This document shows, one piece after another, positions 39,253-48,137 of a stretch of 64,000 nt of DNA. The notes beneath the pieces are model-generated. The model was not told the origin of the DNA, made no database searches, and saw nothing but the letters and a program-made list of their open reading frames with translations. The DNA is taken from NCBI RefSeq assembly GCF_031200575.1, contig NZ_CP133597.1, positions 806,001 through 870,000 on the forward strand. The letters run 5' to 3'. Within the stretch, counting starts at the first letter, position 1. Each line of letters begins with the position of its first letter. Origin of the DNA: Ferroplasma sp. (GTDB lineage: Archaea > Thermoplasmatota > Thermoplasmata > Thermoplasmatales > Thermoplasmataceae). The position numbers and the translations under genes were made by a program.

Positions 39253-40432
39253 TTGTTTCACCATCCCTTTTTGCGAATCTCATGGCATATACTGTTATGA
39301 AGGAAATGAAGGTTATAGACCACCATAGATACATTGTCATCAGCCTTGTCTGGCTAAGCCCTGGTTGTGAATAGCCCCATACCGTCATGACAGCCAGGCC
39401 GATTAGCATAAATATCCCGAATGCAGTGATCCATGGCCTTTCCAGTACTCCCTTATTATGGTATCTGTCTATAAACGGTAGTATCAGTATGAATACCAGC
39501 ATGCCTATTATCAGAGGAACTCCTCCTGTGCTCAAACCGTAACCTGCCACATCCATTAATTTGTAAACAGGTGTGATGTACCAGTCAGGAACCGGGAAAG
39601 TCCCGTATGCAAGAGAACCGTATGCAAGTGTTAACTGCTGCGGGAATGCAGCTGAAATTAGCAGTATAATTCCAACCATTACGATCCCAGAAAACATTGC
39701 ATATAGTAGGTTAGTGGGGAACCATGGGATCATCTCTCCCTTTTTCGGTTTCTCACTTGCAAGCCCGGATCTCTCGAATAGCATAAAATGTACTGCGAAC
39801 AGCGCAAGCATCAAGGTTGAAAACACCGCAACGTGAAGCGCTAACAGATGGGAAAAAGTGGCTGTTGTTGTTCCATTTCCTATCAGTATTGCCTCAAGCC
39901 AGTTTATAAATGCTCCAGGGAGTATTCTGCCCAGTACGCTTCTCTGCATAAACAGTAAGCCGATATGCACAGCTGCCATTGCTATTGCAGTGTTTGCAAG
40001 CATATACCCCAGTATGGCCGTAAATATTGTGAGCAGGAATAAAACAACTCCAAGAATCCACTGTAGCCATCTCCATTTTCCCTTATATGAACCAACAAAC
40101 CACTGTCTCATCATATGGAAGTAAACAAGTCCGATCATGGCGTATGCCATATATAGATGCGATGTCAGTATTATATGGCCAAACGGAACGTCTGATATGA
40201 TATACTGTGTGGATTGATACGGATCTACCTGGCTGTAGTAAAAGAACAGGACTATTCCAGAAACTATCTGGTAAATAAGTGCTGTTGCAACCCACGCACC
40301 GGTCCATTCATCGATCTTGTAACCTCTTTTTGTTACTGATTTAAATCCTAAAGTATAGGAACCATCTGGAAGATCCTTCTCTTCCTTCATCAGATCTGTT
40401 AAGTTATAATTATTTGTTTCTGCCTTTTCCAT
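39239..40432 (-). CDS. Cytochrome b of a bc1/b6f-type complex
   Basis: The 397-residue membrane protein has about nine helices, equivalent to a fused cytochrome b6 plus part of subunit IV. Haem ligands are visible as His92 and His106 in helix B (13 residues between) and His200 and His215 in helix D (14 between); the 13/14 pattern is that of cytochrome b6, not mitochondrial cytochrome b. The quinol-oxidation motif appears as PDWY at 282-285 in place of PEWY. It oxidises quinol with the Rieske protein encoded just upstream. The electron acceptor, perhaps a blue copper protein, is not in the window. Confidence 0.94.
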   Translation of the reverse strand: MEKAETNNYNLTDLMKEEKDLPDGSYTLGFKSVTKRGYKIDEWTGAWVATALIYQIVSGIVLFFYYSQVDPYQSTQYIISDVPFGHIILTSHLYMAYAMIGLVYFHMMRQWFVGSYKGKWRWLQWILGVVLFLLTIFTAILGYMLANTAIAMAAVHIGLLFMQRSVLGRILPGAFINWLEAILIGNGTTTATFSHLLALHVAVFSTLMLALFAVHFMLFERSGLASEKPKKGEMIPWFPTNLLYAMFSGIVMVGIILLISAAFPQQLTLAYGSLAYGTFPVPDWYITPVYKLMDVAGYGLSTGGVPLIIGMLVFILILPFIDRYHNKGVLERPWITAFGIFMLIGLAVMTVWGYSQPGLSQTRLMTMYLWWSITFISFITVYAMRFAKRDGETNESN

Positions 40433-40441
40433 CTAATTCAC

Positions 40442-41530
40442 CTACGAGCTCCCGCTGGAGCTATTTCCTGAAAAGCTTCCTTTCCAGTTTAAATTATTAG
40501 CACTATCGTTTTGGTTACTGACTACTGTAGTCCTATACAGTATGATCCCACTGCTGTTGCTATTCAATTCTAAGGATGAAGTGCCCAGGCTTTTATAATT
40601 AGAAGAACTGGTGTTGTTAACTTCCCCTGTATACATTGTTGATGGATAATTAGTGGGAGTTCTTGAGGTCCTTATTGCAGTGCCGCCTGTTAGGTCTTCT
40701 ATTTTAACCTGCGAACCATAAGTTTCACCTCCAGGGAATTTCAGATGTGTTCTAATAACAGCATTGCTTGAATTAATACCATAGGCGTATATATTTCCGC
40801 CTCCATTGGATCCATTACTGTCGGTTGCCAGCATAATCTGTGGCAGGGAATGATTTGCAGGGCTGGATGCGGGGCCGTTATTGTAAAGGTTTCTCCCTCC
40901 CCAAACCGGGTTGTACTGGCTTCCGTGGCACTTGCAGTAAATTAAGCCGTACTCCGGCCACTGTGCCGGTGTACCTGGTGCGTCAGCCTTGTATCCAATC
41001 AGCTTTGACTCAAATGGTATGCTCTTTCCTGGATGGTAATCCAGAAATGGCGGAACACACCCAAGATGCTGGCATATGCCACTCAGGGCAAGGATCGAAT
41101 AGTTGTTGCCTGTACCATTGTAGTTATTTACATAAATTATACCGTCCATAGGCGCAGTTGAAGATGGAGCCACAGGATTAAACCCGGATGAAGGGGATGT
41201 ATTGGGCGTTGTAACCCTAACATTCTTCAGAACAATTAAAAATGTCGGCTCGTCCTGCAAGGGATAATTAAAAACAAGTATGGGCGTACTTGTTGATGAA
41301 GGGCTTGCTGCCGCATATTCTATAACATCAGATATTGTAATCCTGCTTCCACTGGGATCCTCCAGAACAGCCAGAGGGAAGTTATCCATTACAGGAACGC
41401 TCCGGTCACTTGGTACAACGTAGCGTTCCATAGATAGACCCCCCACCATCAGGGCTGCGATTGAAAGGCCTGCTCCCTTTAGAAAAGCCCTTTTCTCGGG
41501 CTCAGGAATATAGTTTTTATCATTGGCCAT
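40442..41530 (-). CDS. Rieske iron-sulphur protein with Tat-like signal anchor
   Basis: The 362-residue protein has an N-terminal export segment: EKRAFLKGAGLSIAALMVGG near residues 12-30, a Tat-like motif with Lys-Arg in place of the twin Arg, followed by one helix that probably remains as an anchor. The [2Fe-2S] ligands are C153-x-H155 and C199 with H202; the disulphide pair is C158 and C201. The protein is about twice the usual length, with Ser/Thr/Asn/Gly-rich extracellular extensions, as fits an acid-exposed surface. It is followed by cytochrome b and faces the divergent tatA-tatC genes, which encode the machinery that would export it. Confidence 0.94.
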   Translation of the reverse strand: MANDKNYIPEPEKRAFLKGAGLSIAALMVGGLSMERYVVPSDRSVPVMDNFPLAVLEDPSGSRITISDVIEYAAASPSSTSTPILVFNYPLQDEPTFLIVLKNVRVTTPNTSPSSGFNPVAPSSTAPMDGIIYVNNYNGTGNNYSILALSGICQHLGCVPPFLDYHPGKSIPFESKLIGYKADAPGTPAQWPEYGLIYCKCHGSQYNPVWGGRNLYNNGPASSPANHSLPQIMLATDSNGSNGGGNIYAYGINSSNAVIRTHLKFPGGETYGSQVKIEDLTGGTAIRTSRTPTNYPSTMYTGEVNNTSSSNYKSLGTSSLELNSNSSGIILYRTTVVSNQNDSANNLNWKGSFSGNSSSGSS

Positions 41531-41638
41531 GAATGTTGATTTATAAGATATCTAAATGTTTACTTAATTTCCTGAATATGTTCAATAAAAACAAAACATA
41601 TTTTTAATTCCAAGATAATTATGAATAAGTGATAGTTA

Positions 41639-41968
41639 ATGTTTGATTCGTATATGGACATACTGATAATTGCTGTTGTTGCGCTGATTATCTTCGGCGG
41701 AACAAAGAAGATACCGGAAATGGCGAGAAATTTGGGAAAGGCAACTGGAGAATTCAAGAGGGGCCAGATGGAAATTGAAAATGAATTGAAAAACGGGACA
41801 AGCACTGCACAGACAAACAAGGGCCAGATAAATTACATGAAAATTGCCGAAGATCTGAATATAGATATAAAAGACAAGACAATAGATCAGATAATAAGTG
41901 AAATCAACGAAAAACTGGGTAGCTCCGCAAAGCCTGTAGAAGGGGCAGTAGAAACCAAGCAAAACTAA
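41639..41968 (+). CDS. tatA: Sec-independent translocase subunit TatA
   Basis: The 109-residue protein has one N-terminal helix (MDILIIAVVALIIFGGTKKIPE), the FGxxKxPE hinge and the amphipathic helix MARNLGKATGEFKRGQ, all typical of TatA/TatE, then a polar tail. It forms the transport pore for folded proteins with TatC, encoded one base after its stop. It is divergent from the Rieske gene with a 108-bp spacer, so the transport system and a likely client share a promoter region. Confidence 0.93.
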   Translation: MFDSYMDILIIAVVALIIFGGTKKIPEMARNLGKATGEFKRGQMEIENELKNGTSTAQTNKGQINYMKIAEDLNIDIKDKTIDQIISEINEKLGSSAKPVEGAVETKQN

Positions 41969-41969
41969 T

Positions 41970-42794
41970 ATGGAAAACGAATTATTGAACTATCTGGTTA
42001 AATATTCGGATGAAATTAGGTACAGGGCAATCAGGATACTTGCAGTTTTTGCTGTTTTTTTTGGTATTTTCGTAATTTTCAGGATACAGTATATTTCTAT
42101 ATTCGGTCAGAGATTCCTTTTTCTATATCCGGATCCACTGGATAATGTTGGAGCTCAGGTATTATATCTTTTAAAATCCCATGACCTTACATCAAATACA
42201 ACGCTCCTGGTATTGAAGCCTGTTGATGGGGTAATGGCTGATTTTTATACATGTATGGCTATTTCCCTTATAATTTCCATGCCTGTTATAATCTATGAAG
42301 TTTCAAAGTTTATTGATCCGGCACTTAAAAACAGTGAAAAGGAACTTTTAAGGTCGATAATAATACCTGCATCCCTGCTCTTCTTTGCAGGGGCATTTGT
42401 GGGCATATATTTCATTGCGCCTGTCCTGTTCAGAATTTTTGCAGATTTTGATATAGGTGTGGGTGCAGATGTAACTATGGGAATCTCCAGCTTTGTTTCC
42501 TTCATATTCATGTATACCATAGCTTTCGGGCTTTCCTTCGAAATACCTGTGTTTATGGTTGGCCTGAGCAGGTTCGGCATAGTCACAGCGGATACATGGA
42601 AAAAGAACTGGAGATATGCAGTTATAGGCGCATTGGTCTATGGCATGATATTCTCGCCGGGCGTTACTGGATTCACCATGGTTGTAATAGCCATACCCAT
42701 GATTGCACTGTACTTTGCAGGAATCCATTTCTCCATTAAAGCGGAGAAAAAATTCGAGGAAGAAAATACATATTCAAGCAGTGCCGATCAGTGA
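41970..42794 (+). CDS. tatC: Sec-independent translocase subunit TatC
   Basis: The 274-residue protein has six hydrophobic helices. It shows YSDEIRYRAIRILAVFAVFF at the N-terminus (replacing the usual H-L-x-E-L-R-x-R), MPVIIYEVSKFIDPALKNSEKELLRSIIIPASLLFFAGAFVGIYF near 105-150 (conserved F-x-x-P-x-L-x-x-x-E) and GLSFEIPVFMVGLSRFGIVT near 190. It recognises twin-arginine signals. The end overlaps the converging minus-strand gene by 21 bases. Confidence 0.94.
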   Translation: MENELLNYLVKYSDEIRYRAIRILAVFAVFFGIFVIFRIQYISIFGQRFLFLYPDPLDNVGAQVLYLLKSHDLTSNTTLLVLKPVDGVMADFYTCMAISLIISMPVIIYEVSKFIDPALKNSEKELLRSIIIPASLLFFAGAFVGIYFIAPVLFRIFADFDIGVGADVTMGISSFVSFIFMYTIAFGLSFEIPVFMVGLSRFGIVTADTWKKNWRYAVIGALVYGMIFSPGVTGFTMVVIAIPMIALYFAGIHFSIKAEKKFEEENTYSSSADQ

Positions 42795-43097
42795 TAAACC
42801 TTTAATTTCAAATTTTCCTCCAATTTTATATTTTATTTTTACTGCCTGCCTTTCCCGGTTAATGGAATTATATACCTCCTGTTGCATCTCAATCTGTAAT
42901 GGGTTCTCTATTCTATAATCCTCGCTTTGACTAAAATGATCGACTATGGTGCATACAGGTTTTTTGATTAGCGGGCACATTTCATCGTTGCATGGGCCCT
43001 GTACTGTGGTAACAGATATTGATAAAATTCTGGTCCCTATTAGCTTAACCTCCTTGTCTCCGATTTCAATTGAGCCATTGCCCACCTGTACTTTCAT
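42774..43097 (-). CDS. Uncharacterised cysteine-containing small protein
   Basis: The 107-residue protein is predicted mainly beta (GNGSIEIGDKEVKLIGTRILSISVTTV). It has a three-Cys segment GPCNDEMCPLIKKPVC near residues 35-50 that could bind a metal or form disulphides. It overlaps the tatC 3' end and diverges from the copper regulator gene. The orientation next to the copper cluster makes a metal role worth testing, but nothing shows it directly. Confidence 0.65.
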   Translation of the reverse strand: MKVQVGNGSIEIGDKEVKLIGTRILSISVTTVQGPCNDEMCPLIKKPVCTIVDHFSQSEDYRIENPLQIEMQQEVYNSINRERQAVKIKYKIGGKFEIKGLSLIGTA

Positions 43098-43178
43098 AAG
43101 AGATTATCCATATGTATTATTAAAGTGTTATTATGTGCATTATGTTAAATTTTAATTAACAAAATATAGCAATATGAT

Positions 43179-43186
43179 TTTATATT
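43179..43186 (+). promoter_or_regulatory. TATA box of the copper cluster
   Basis: TTTATATT is centred about 23 bp before the regulator ATG at 43205, within the 107-bp divergent spacer. It would drive the regulator and probably the following YHS and ATPase genes. Confidence 0.45.
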
Positions 43187-43204
43187 ATTTAATAATAATG
43201 GAAT

Positions 43205-43726
43205 ATGCAAGATAAAATAACCTACAACGAATCAAAAGTTCTGAGGCTTTTAATGAATGACTCACGGATGTCAGTTCTTGATATTTCCAGAAAACTCGGG
43301 CTCAACAGGAATACTGTATCAAACATTATTAAAAAATTGAACAGTAGCATCATAGAAAGATATACACTTGAGACAAAGGAACCTGAGGATAGCCTCTACA
43401 TAATTATGGAGACAGATGACATAAATTCCGTGGATAGTGATAAAGTTATAGAATATTTCGAGCTGGCCAACGGCCACTATACTGTTATAATGAACAGGGA
43501 AGCCATTGGAGCTGGTATAAGCTATAATCGGGTTGATTTAGCGCATCGCAGAGTTATCAACAAAATTCCGCCAACAATTGATCTTTACTGCGATTACTGT
43601 GGAGGTATAATAGCTGGAAAACCTATGAAATATGACACTTTGGAGGGAACATTATACTTCTGCTGCAACACCTGCAGGGATGATTATATAAATAGCGAAA
43701 ACACAGAAAAACACGTAAAAAAATAG
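43205..43726 (+). CDS. HTH-TRASH metal-responsive regulator
   Basis: The 173-residue protein has an N-terminal Lrp/AsnC-type winged HTH (YNESKVLRLLMNDSRMSVLDISRKLGLNRNTVSNIIKKL, residues 7-45), a middle region, and a C-terminal TRASH domain with metal-ligand Cys at 129, 132, 153 and 157 (CDYC ... CCNTC). HTH-TRASH proteins control copper ATPase operons in archaea such as Sulfolobus (CopT). Position directly before a YHS protein and a copper-type ATPase supports the same role. Its last residues are highly charged. It should bind DNA in the cytoplasm and sense Cu(I) through the Cys ligands. Confidence 0.9.
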   Translation: MQDKITYNESKVLRLLMNDSRMSVLDISRKLGLNRNTVSNIIKKLNSSIIERYTLETKEPEDSLYIIMETDDINSVDSDKVIEYFELANGHYTVIMNREAIGAGISYNRVDLAHRRVINKIPPTIDLYCDYCGGIIAGKPMKYDTLEGTLYFCCNTCRDDYINSENTEKHVKK

Positions 43727-43773
43727 GCATTCTGCCCTGTAAACATATAAATAGGCTTTATCAATTCTAAATT

Positions 43774-43908
43774 ATGGCAACAGATCCAGTTTGTGGAATG
43801 AAAGGAAAAAAGGAAATATCCAGTGAGTATGGCGGAAAAACATATTACTTCTGCAGGGAAGAGTGCAGGGAAGAATTTAATAAAAACCCAGTAAAATATA
43901 CAAGGTGA
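43774..43908 (+). CDS. 44-residue YHS-domain protein, probable copper chaperone
   Basis: This short open frame starts with ATG at 43774 and encodes a complete minimal YHS domain: DPVCGM at residues 4-9, a short hairpin SSEYGGKTYYFC, and Cys27 and Cys31 in FCREEC. These residues form the metal site of YHS/TRASH-like domains. The same pattern (DPVCGM and YYFC-x3-C) heads the following ATPase, so the small protein looks like a free copy of the ATPase's N-terminal domain. Its stop is part of the GGTGAA ribosome-binding site of the ATPase gene. It likely delivers or buffers copper. Confidence 0.88.
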   Translation: MATDPVCGMKGKKEISSEYGGKTYYFCREECREEFNKNPVKYTR

Positions 43909-43912
43909 ATAA

Positions 43913-45943
43913 ATGGCTGTTGACCCTGTTTGTGGAATGTATGTATCTGAGGATTCCACTATATACTCAGATAGAGACGGGGTCAGGTATTATTTCTGCT
44001 CTCAGGGCTGCAAGGATAAATTTGACAGGCCAGATGAGGAAAGTGGTGCATTAAAAACCAAGCTCCTTATTGCATGGCCATTTTCTCTGGCTGTTATTTT
44101 TATTGATTATCTTTTAGTTTTTCCATTCAAAAATTTTGTTTTGCTTATACTTGCTCTTCCTGTTCAATTTTATGTGGGATTTGATTTTTACCGTGGTGCT
44201 TATGAGGCCATAAAGGATAAAATGGGTAACATGGATCTGCTTATTACACTGGGAACCCTTACTGCATTTTTCTTTTCCCTGACGGTGACCGTTGATCCAC
44301 ATATATTTCCTGTCAGCTATACCTATTATGACGCATCTGTTTTTATAATTACACTGATTCTTACAGGAAGCTATATAGAATCACTTACAAAGAAAAAAGC
44401 CAATTCCTCAGCAACCACTCTTTTATCACTTCTGCCAGATAAGGTACATATACTGAAGAACGGTGAAACTGTTGATTTGCCCATAGAATCTATGGCTGTT
44501 GGTGATACAATACAGGTAAGGCCAGGCGAGAATATCCCGGCAGATGGAATAGTAATAGATGGTTCTTCAGAGGTGGATGAGTCCATGGTTACAGGAGAGG
44601 GTGATCCTGTACTGAAAAATAGCGGTTCCAGTGTAATCTCAGGAACAGTTAACCTGAACGGTCTCATTACTATTTCCGTAAAAGAAACTGGAAACAATTC
44701 TACTGTGAAGAAAATTTACTCCATGATACAGATGGCATCAATGGGCAGGGCAAAAATACAAAAAATATCAGATATATTTTCATCTTACTTTGTACCAGTT
44801 GTACTTGTTGCAGCGGGATCGTCATCCATTTTCTGGTACTTCTATTTAAGCTCTCTTGGAAATCCACTATATTCCATAATTGCGGTGCTTGTTTTTGTTT
44901 CTGTTGTTGTAATAGCCTGCCCCTGCGCAATTGGTCTGGCTGCCCCCATTACCCTTCTTATTTCATCCAATGCGTCCTCCAGGAATGGCATACTGATAAA
45001 AAATTCCAGCTCCATGGACAGACTTTCAAAAATCGATACGGTTATATTTGATAAAACAGGAACGATTACAGACAATACACCAAAAGTTACTAGGTTAGAT
45101 ATTCATGGCGATGAACATCTTGCAGTTTCACTTCTCTACTCAATGGAATCCCTGTCCAACCATCCAGTAGCCGTGGCAATATGTTCCTATCTTAAGGATA
45201 GAAACCCAGAAAAGACTGAAATAAAGGAGTTCAGGGAGATTCCAGGCACGGGAGTAACCGGGGTTTATAACGGTTTACACGTGGAGGCAAGGAGATCGGG
45301 GGGACATATATCATTATTCCTTGACAGTAAAGAGCTGGCAACACTGGAAATAGAACATTCAATGAGAAAGGGGATAGAACAGGATGTGAAAAACCTCATC
45401 AGGAACCATATTAGGGTCATGATAGTTACAGGTGATACTGAAGAAAACACCTCCGGGATTGCCAGTAAACTTGGAATAAGTGAGTATTACTGCTCCATGA
45501 AGCCGGATATGAAGGCAGACATTGTAAAAAAGGAGCAGGAAGCCGGAAGATACGTTATGTTCGTGGGTGATGGGATAAATGACACTGTGGCAATGAAAAC
45601 AGCTGATGTAGGTGTTGCAATGGCTTCAGGGTCAGACATAGCAGGTGCAGCCGGAGACATTATACTTTTGAACAACGATTTAAAAAATATTCTGAGAAGC
45701 ATATACATAGGGAAATACACAATAAAAAAGATAAAGCAGAATGTTGGCTGGGCAATTGGATACAATTCTGCACTTATACCTGTTGCAGCCGGAGTCCTGG
45801 TTCCACTGCTGGGTCTCGGGATATATTATGTGCTTCCCATATTCGCTGCCCTGGCAATGGGCCTTAGTTCTACTACTGTTGTATTAAACTCCCTCAGGCT
45901 ACGGACAAGGCTATCCAGAAATGTTGAAGATGCGGTACTTTAA
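43913..45943 (+). CDS. copA: Copper-type P1B ATPase with N-terminal YHS domain
   Basis: The 676-residue pump begins with a YHS domain (DPVCGM, then Cys29 and Cys33) where many homologues have an HMA domain. About eight helices follow. Landmarks: VTGEGDP near 227, the transmembrane metal site CPC at 336-338, the phosphorylated Asp in DKTGTIT at 380, NHPVAVAI (HP motif) near 421 and GDGINDTVAM near 553. The CPC motif is that of Cu(I) exporters. Downstream helices carry YN and MSS-like motifs (GYNSALIP, MGLSSTTVVLNSLRL). It exports copper from the cytoplasm, useful in metal-rich acid. Confidence 0.95.
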   Translation: MAVDPVCGMYVSEDSTIYSDRDGVRYYFCSQGCKDKFDRPDEESGALKTKLLIAWPFSLAVIFIDYLLVFPFKNFVLLILALPVQFYVGFDFYRGAYEAIKDKMGNMDLLITLGTLTAFFFSLTVTVDPHIFPVSYTYYDASVFIITLILTGSYIESLTKKKANSSATTLLSLLPDKVHILKNGETVDLPIESMAVGDTIQVRPGENIPADGIVIDGSSEVDESMVTGEGDPVLKNSGSSVISGTVNLNGLITISVKETGNNSTVKKIYSMIQMASMGRAKIQKISDIFSSYFVPVVLVAAGSSSIFWYFYLSSLGNPLYSIIAVLVFVSVVVIACPCAIGLAAPITLLISSNASSRNGILIKNSSSMDRLSKIDTVIFDKTGTITDNTPKVTRLDIHGDEHLAVSLLYSMESLSNHPVAVAICSYLKDRNPEKTEIKEFREIPGTGVTGVYNGLHVEARRSGGHISLFLDSKELATLEIEHSMRKGIEQDVKNLIRNHIRVMIVTGDTEENTSGIASKLGISEYYCSMKPDMKADIVKKEQEAGRYVMFVGDGINDTVAMKTADVGVAMASGSDIAGAAGDIILLNNDLKNILRSIYIGKYTIKKIKQNVGWAIGYNSALIPVAAGVLVPLLGLGIYYVLPIFAALAMGLSSTTVVLNSLRLRTRLSRNVEDAVL

Positions 45944-45986
45944 AGCCTTTATTATTTCCCTAGGCTATGTTTAGAAATTAGATAAA

Positions 45987-45994
45987 TTTATAAG
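45987..45994 (+). promoter_or_regulatory. TATA box of the PEBP gene
   Basis: TTTATAAG is centred about 25 bp before the ATG at 46015, supporting that start and a leaderless transcript. Confidence 0.5.
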
Positions 45995-46014
45995 TATTCT
46001 CTTAATTGATATGT

Positions 46015-46467
46015 ATGGAATTGAGGGTTATAGGGATGTCAGAGGGCCGCAGAATACCTGATAAATTTACCTGTGGCGGAAAGGATTATTCCCCGAAGAT
46101 AGAGATACATGACAGAAACGAAGAGGGCTATTATTTTATTGTTATGAACGATCCGGACGCACCTTCAGGACTGTTCACCCACTGGCTTATATATAACATA
46201 CCTGCTGGTATCGTTACACTGGAAGAAAATATTGGAAACAGGGAGATAACCGGAGAGGGGTACTATCAGGGGGTGAACGATTTTGGTGAACTGGGATACA
46301 GGGGGCCGTGCCCTCCCAGAGGGGATGGTGACCACAGATATTTTATAAAAATTTACAGAACGAAAGAAGCCGTGAGTAGAAAAAAAATTGACGCTGAAAA
46401 TTCGTATAAAATTCTGGATAAACTAACACCTGAAGCAGAATTCTATGCAATTTACAGCAGGGAATAG
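46015..46467 (+). CDS. PEBP-family (YbhB/YbcL-like) protein
   Basis: The 150-residue protein has the PEBP signature: IPDKFTCGGKDYSPKI at residues 12-27, NDPDAPSGLFTHWLIYNIP near 45-63 and GYRGPCPPRGDGDHRYFIKIY near 93-113. These form the anion-binding pocket of phosphatidylethanolamine-binding-like proteins. It is soluble, with no signal peptide. The physiological role in archaea is unknown. A TTG at 46006 in frame is rejected because the TATA box spacing fits the ATG at 46015. Confidence 0.88.
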   Translation: MELRVIGMSEGRRIPDKFTCGGKDYSPKIEIHDRNEEGYYFIVMNDPDAPSGLFTHWLIYNIPAGIVTLEENIGNREITGEGYYQGVNDFGELGYRGPCPPRGDGDHRYFIKIYRTKEAVSRKKIDAENSYKILDKLTPEAEFYAIYSRE

Positions 46468-46469
46468 GT

Positions 46470-47405
46470 TTATTCCATATTTTCCAGTGCACCGATTAAC
46501 TGGCTGTATGCCTCCGGAAAATCTTTTCCTGTTATGCATATCCGTAAATATGTTCCGGATATTCCGAAATAGCGTGCTGGTAATGCTATAATGCCTTTTT
46601 CTGCAAGTTTCTCACTTATTGTATCTGAATCCCTTTCCGTATATTCAGAGTAATCCATAAATGAAACAGGCAGTGGAAGTGGCGTTTTTCCCTGGAAAAA
46701 TTTTAATTTTCCCTTATTTTTCACAAGGACACGGTGATTTTCCCCTATGATGCTCCTTACCTGCTGTAATAATTCATCATGTTTTTTTAGTACATGATAA
46801 CCGGCAGAAATATTCAGCACAGAAACATCCTCTGTTATTAATCCCTTGAATCCTTCCAGTGCCACTGCATCTTCCTCCATGGGCGCCACGATATACCCAA
46901 GCCTCAGGTCTCCTCCACCGTAGACCTTTGTAAAAGTGTTAACGATAAATCCGTTTCTGTATGTGTAATGATCCAGTGTATCAATGAATTCCATGAACGT
47001 TTCATCTATTACTGCAGATTCATATTTTTCTGGCAGTTTTGCCATTGTCCCTGTGGGGTTGTTTGGATTGCTGGCGGTAAATACCTCCTCTCCATTCCTG
47101 AAACCTAATATCCCCGGTGTTTTATATATCATCTCGTATTCAGGCCGGTTTACACTGAATGACCTGTACTTCCCCGCCAGATGGAAAAGAACCATGGAAA
47201 ATGCCTCTGTAGCACCATGAGTTATGACAACCTGTTTTGGGCTACAGCCATGCAGCCCGGCTATTTCTTCCTTTAAATCTATATCACTCTTTTCAGGGGA
47301 ATTACTTAAATACTCCTTTAAATTAAAAACATTTGACATCCCACTGTGGCTGAGTTCATATTTCCCGTGATGCTGGTTAAGCCAGCTGATTGTTTCACAC
47401 TCCAT
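46470..47405 (-). CDS. PLP-dependent class I/II aminotransferase (HisC/CobD-like)
   Basis: About 311 residues. Features: ELSHSGMSNVFNL near 17, ITHGATEAFSMVLFHLAGK near 60, the PLP-contact TASNPNNPTGTM near 110, AVIDETFMEF near 131 and the Schiff-base Lys in NTFTKVYGGGDLRLGYIV near 154. The C-terminal Arg region YLRICITGK is present. It resembles histidinol-phosphate aminotransferase and threonine-phosphate decarboxylase; sequence alone does not separate them. A TATA-like AATATATTAA (47440-47431) is about 30 bp before the ATG at 47405, so I choose it; the ATG at 47420 is an alternative. Confidence 0.83.
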   Translation of the reverse strand: MECETISWLNQHHGKYELSHSGMSNVFNLKEYLSNSPEKSDIDLKEEIAGLHGCSPKQVVITHGATEAFSMVLFHLAGKYRSFSVNRPEYEMIYKTPGILGFRNGEEVFTASNPNNPTGTMAKLPEKYESAVIDETFMEFIDTLDHYTYRNGFIVNTFTKVYGGGDLRLGYIVAPMEEDAVALEGFKGLITEDVSVLNISAGYHVLKKHDELLQQVRSIIGENHRVLVKNKGKLKFFQGKTPLPLPVSFMDYSEYTERDSDTISEKLAEKGIIALPARYFGISGTYLRICITGKDFPEAYSQLIGALENME

Positions 47406-47601
47406 ATAAGTGTATTCCATAAGGGTTATTTTAATATATTGCCACAAATGGAAGTTTTAAAAATTCATATTGTAGAAATCACGATAACTATCAGTTACCT
47501 GCTTTATAATTCTTTATTTATGCCAGGCCATATGGCATTCCAGACTTAGGGCCAAAAACTTCTACCAAGAATGTATTTGTAAGTTGCCGTAATAATATAC
47601 C

Positions 47602-48078
47602 ATGAAAATTAAAACATATCTGTTTTTTGGATTGATTTCAGGATTCATTTCAGCAATATTTGAGGCCATAATGTTTTACCTGTATGACGTTGCATCCACA
47701 CTTTCACCTGGATACCAGTTTACAGCAATAGGCATGAGGCTGCTCAAAATTTCCGGAATATATGGAGAACTTTACGGGCTTTTGCTGCATTTTCTGGTGG
47801 GGACGGTTGTTGGATTGTTTGCGGCCTTAATATCATATTATATACCGCATCTTAGGATAAATGCCACCATGGCCGGACTCGGCAGAGGAATACTGGCCGG
47901 GTTTCTCATACTGCTTGTTTTCAGCCTGCCGGTGAATATATTCCTGCTTCACCTATATGTGTATGAAAAATACTATATTCCATCAACATTCTTCTATTAC
48001 ACCATGCACATATTTTACGGGGCTGTATGGGGGATCTTCCTTGGATTCTTCTCCAGCAGGCATATCATTAAAAAGTGA
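47602..48078 (+). CDS. Four-helix membrane protein
   Basis: The 158-residue protein has about four hydrophobic helices with short loops (GLISGFISAIFEAIMFYLYDV, LLHFLVGTVVGLFAALISYY, GRGILAGFLILLVFSLPV, IFYGAVWGIFLGFFS). Glycine and glutamate within the helices suggest packing or a channel-like role. No family is recognised. It precedes an HTH regulator gene by 59 bp on the same strand. Confidence 0.7.
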   Translation: MKIKTYLFFGLISGFISAIFEAIMFYLYDVASTLSPGYQFTAIGMRLLKISGIYGELYGLLLHFLVGTVVGLFAALISYYIPHLRINATMAGLGRGILAGFLILLVFSLPVNIFLLHLYVYEKYYIPSTFFYYTMHIFYGAVWGIFLGFFSSRHIIKK

Positions 48079-48137
48079 AGTGAAATTCTATTATAATCGA
48101 ATCAATATATTTTTATCCTATACTGTCATTATATGCC

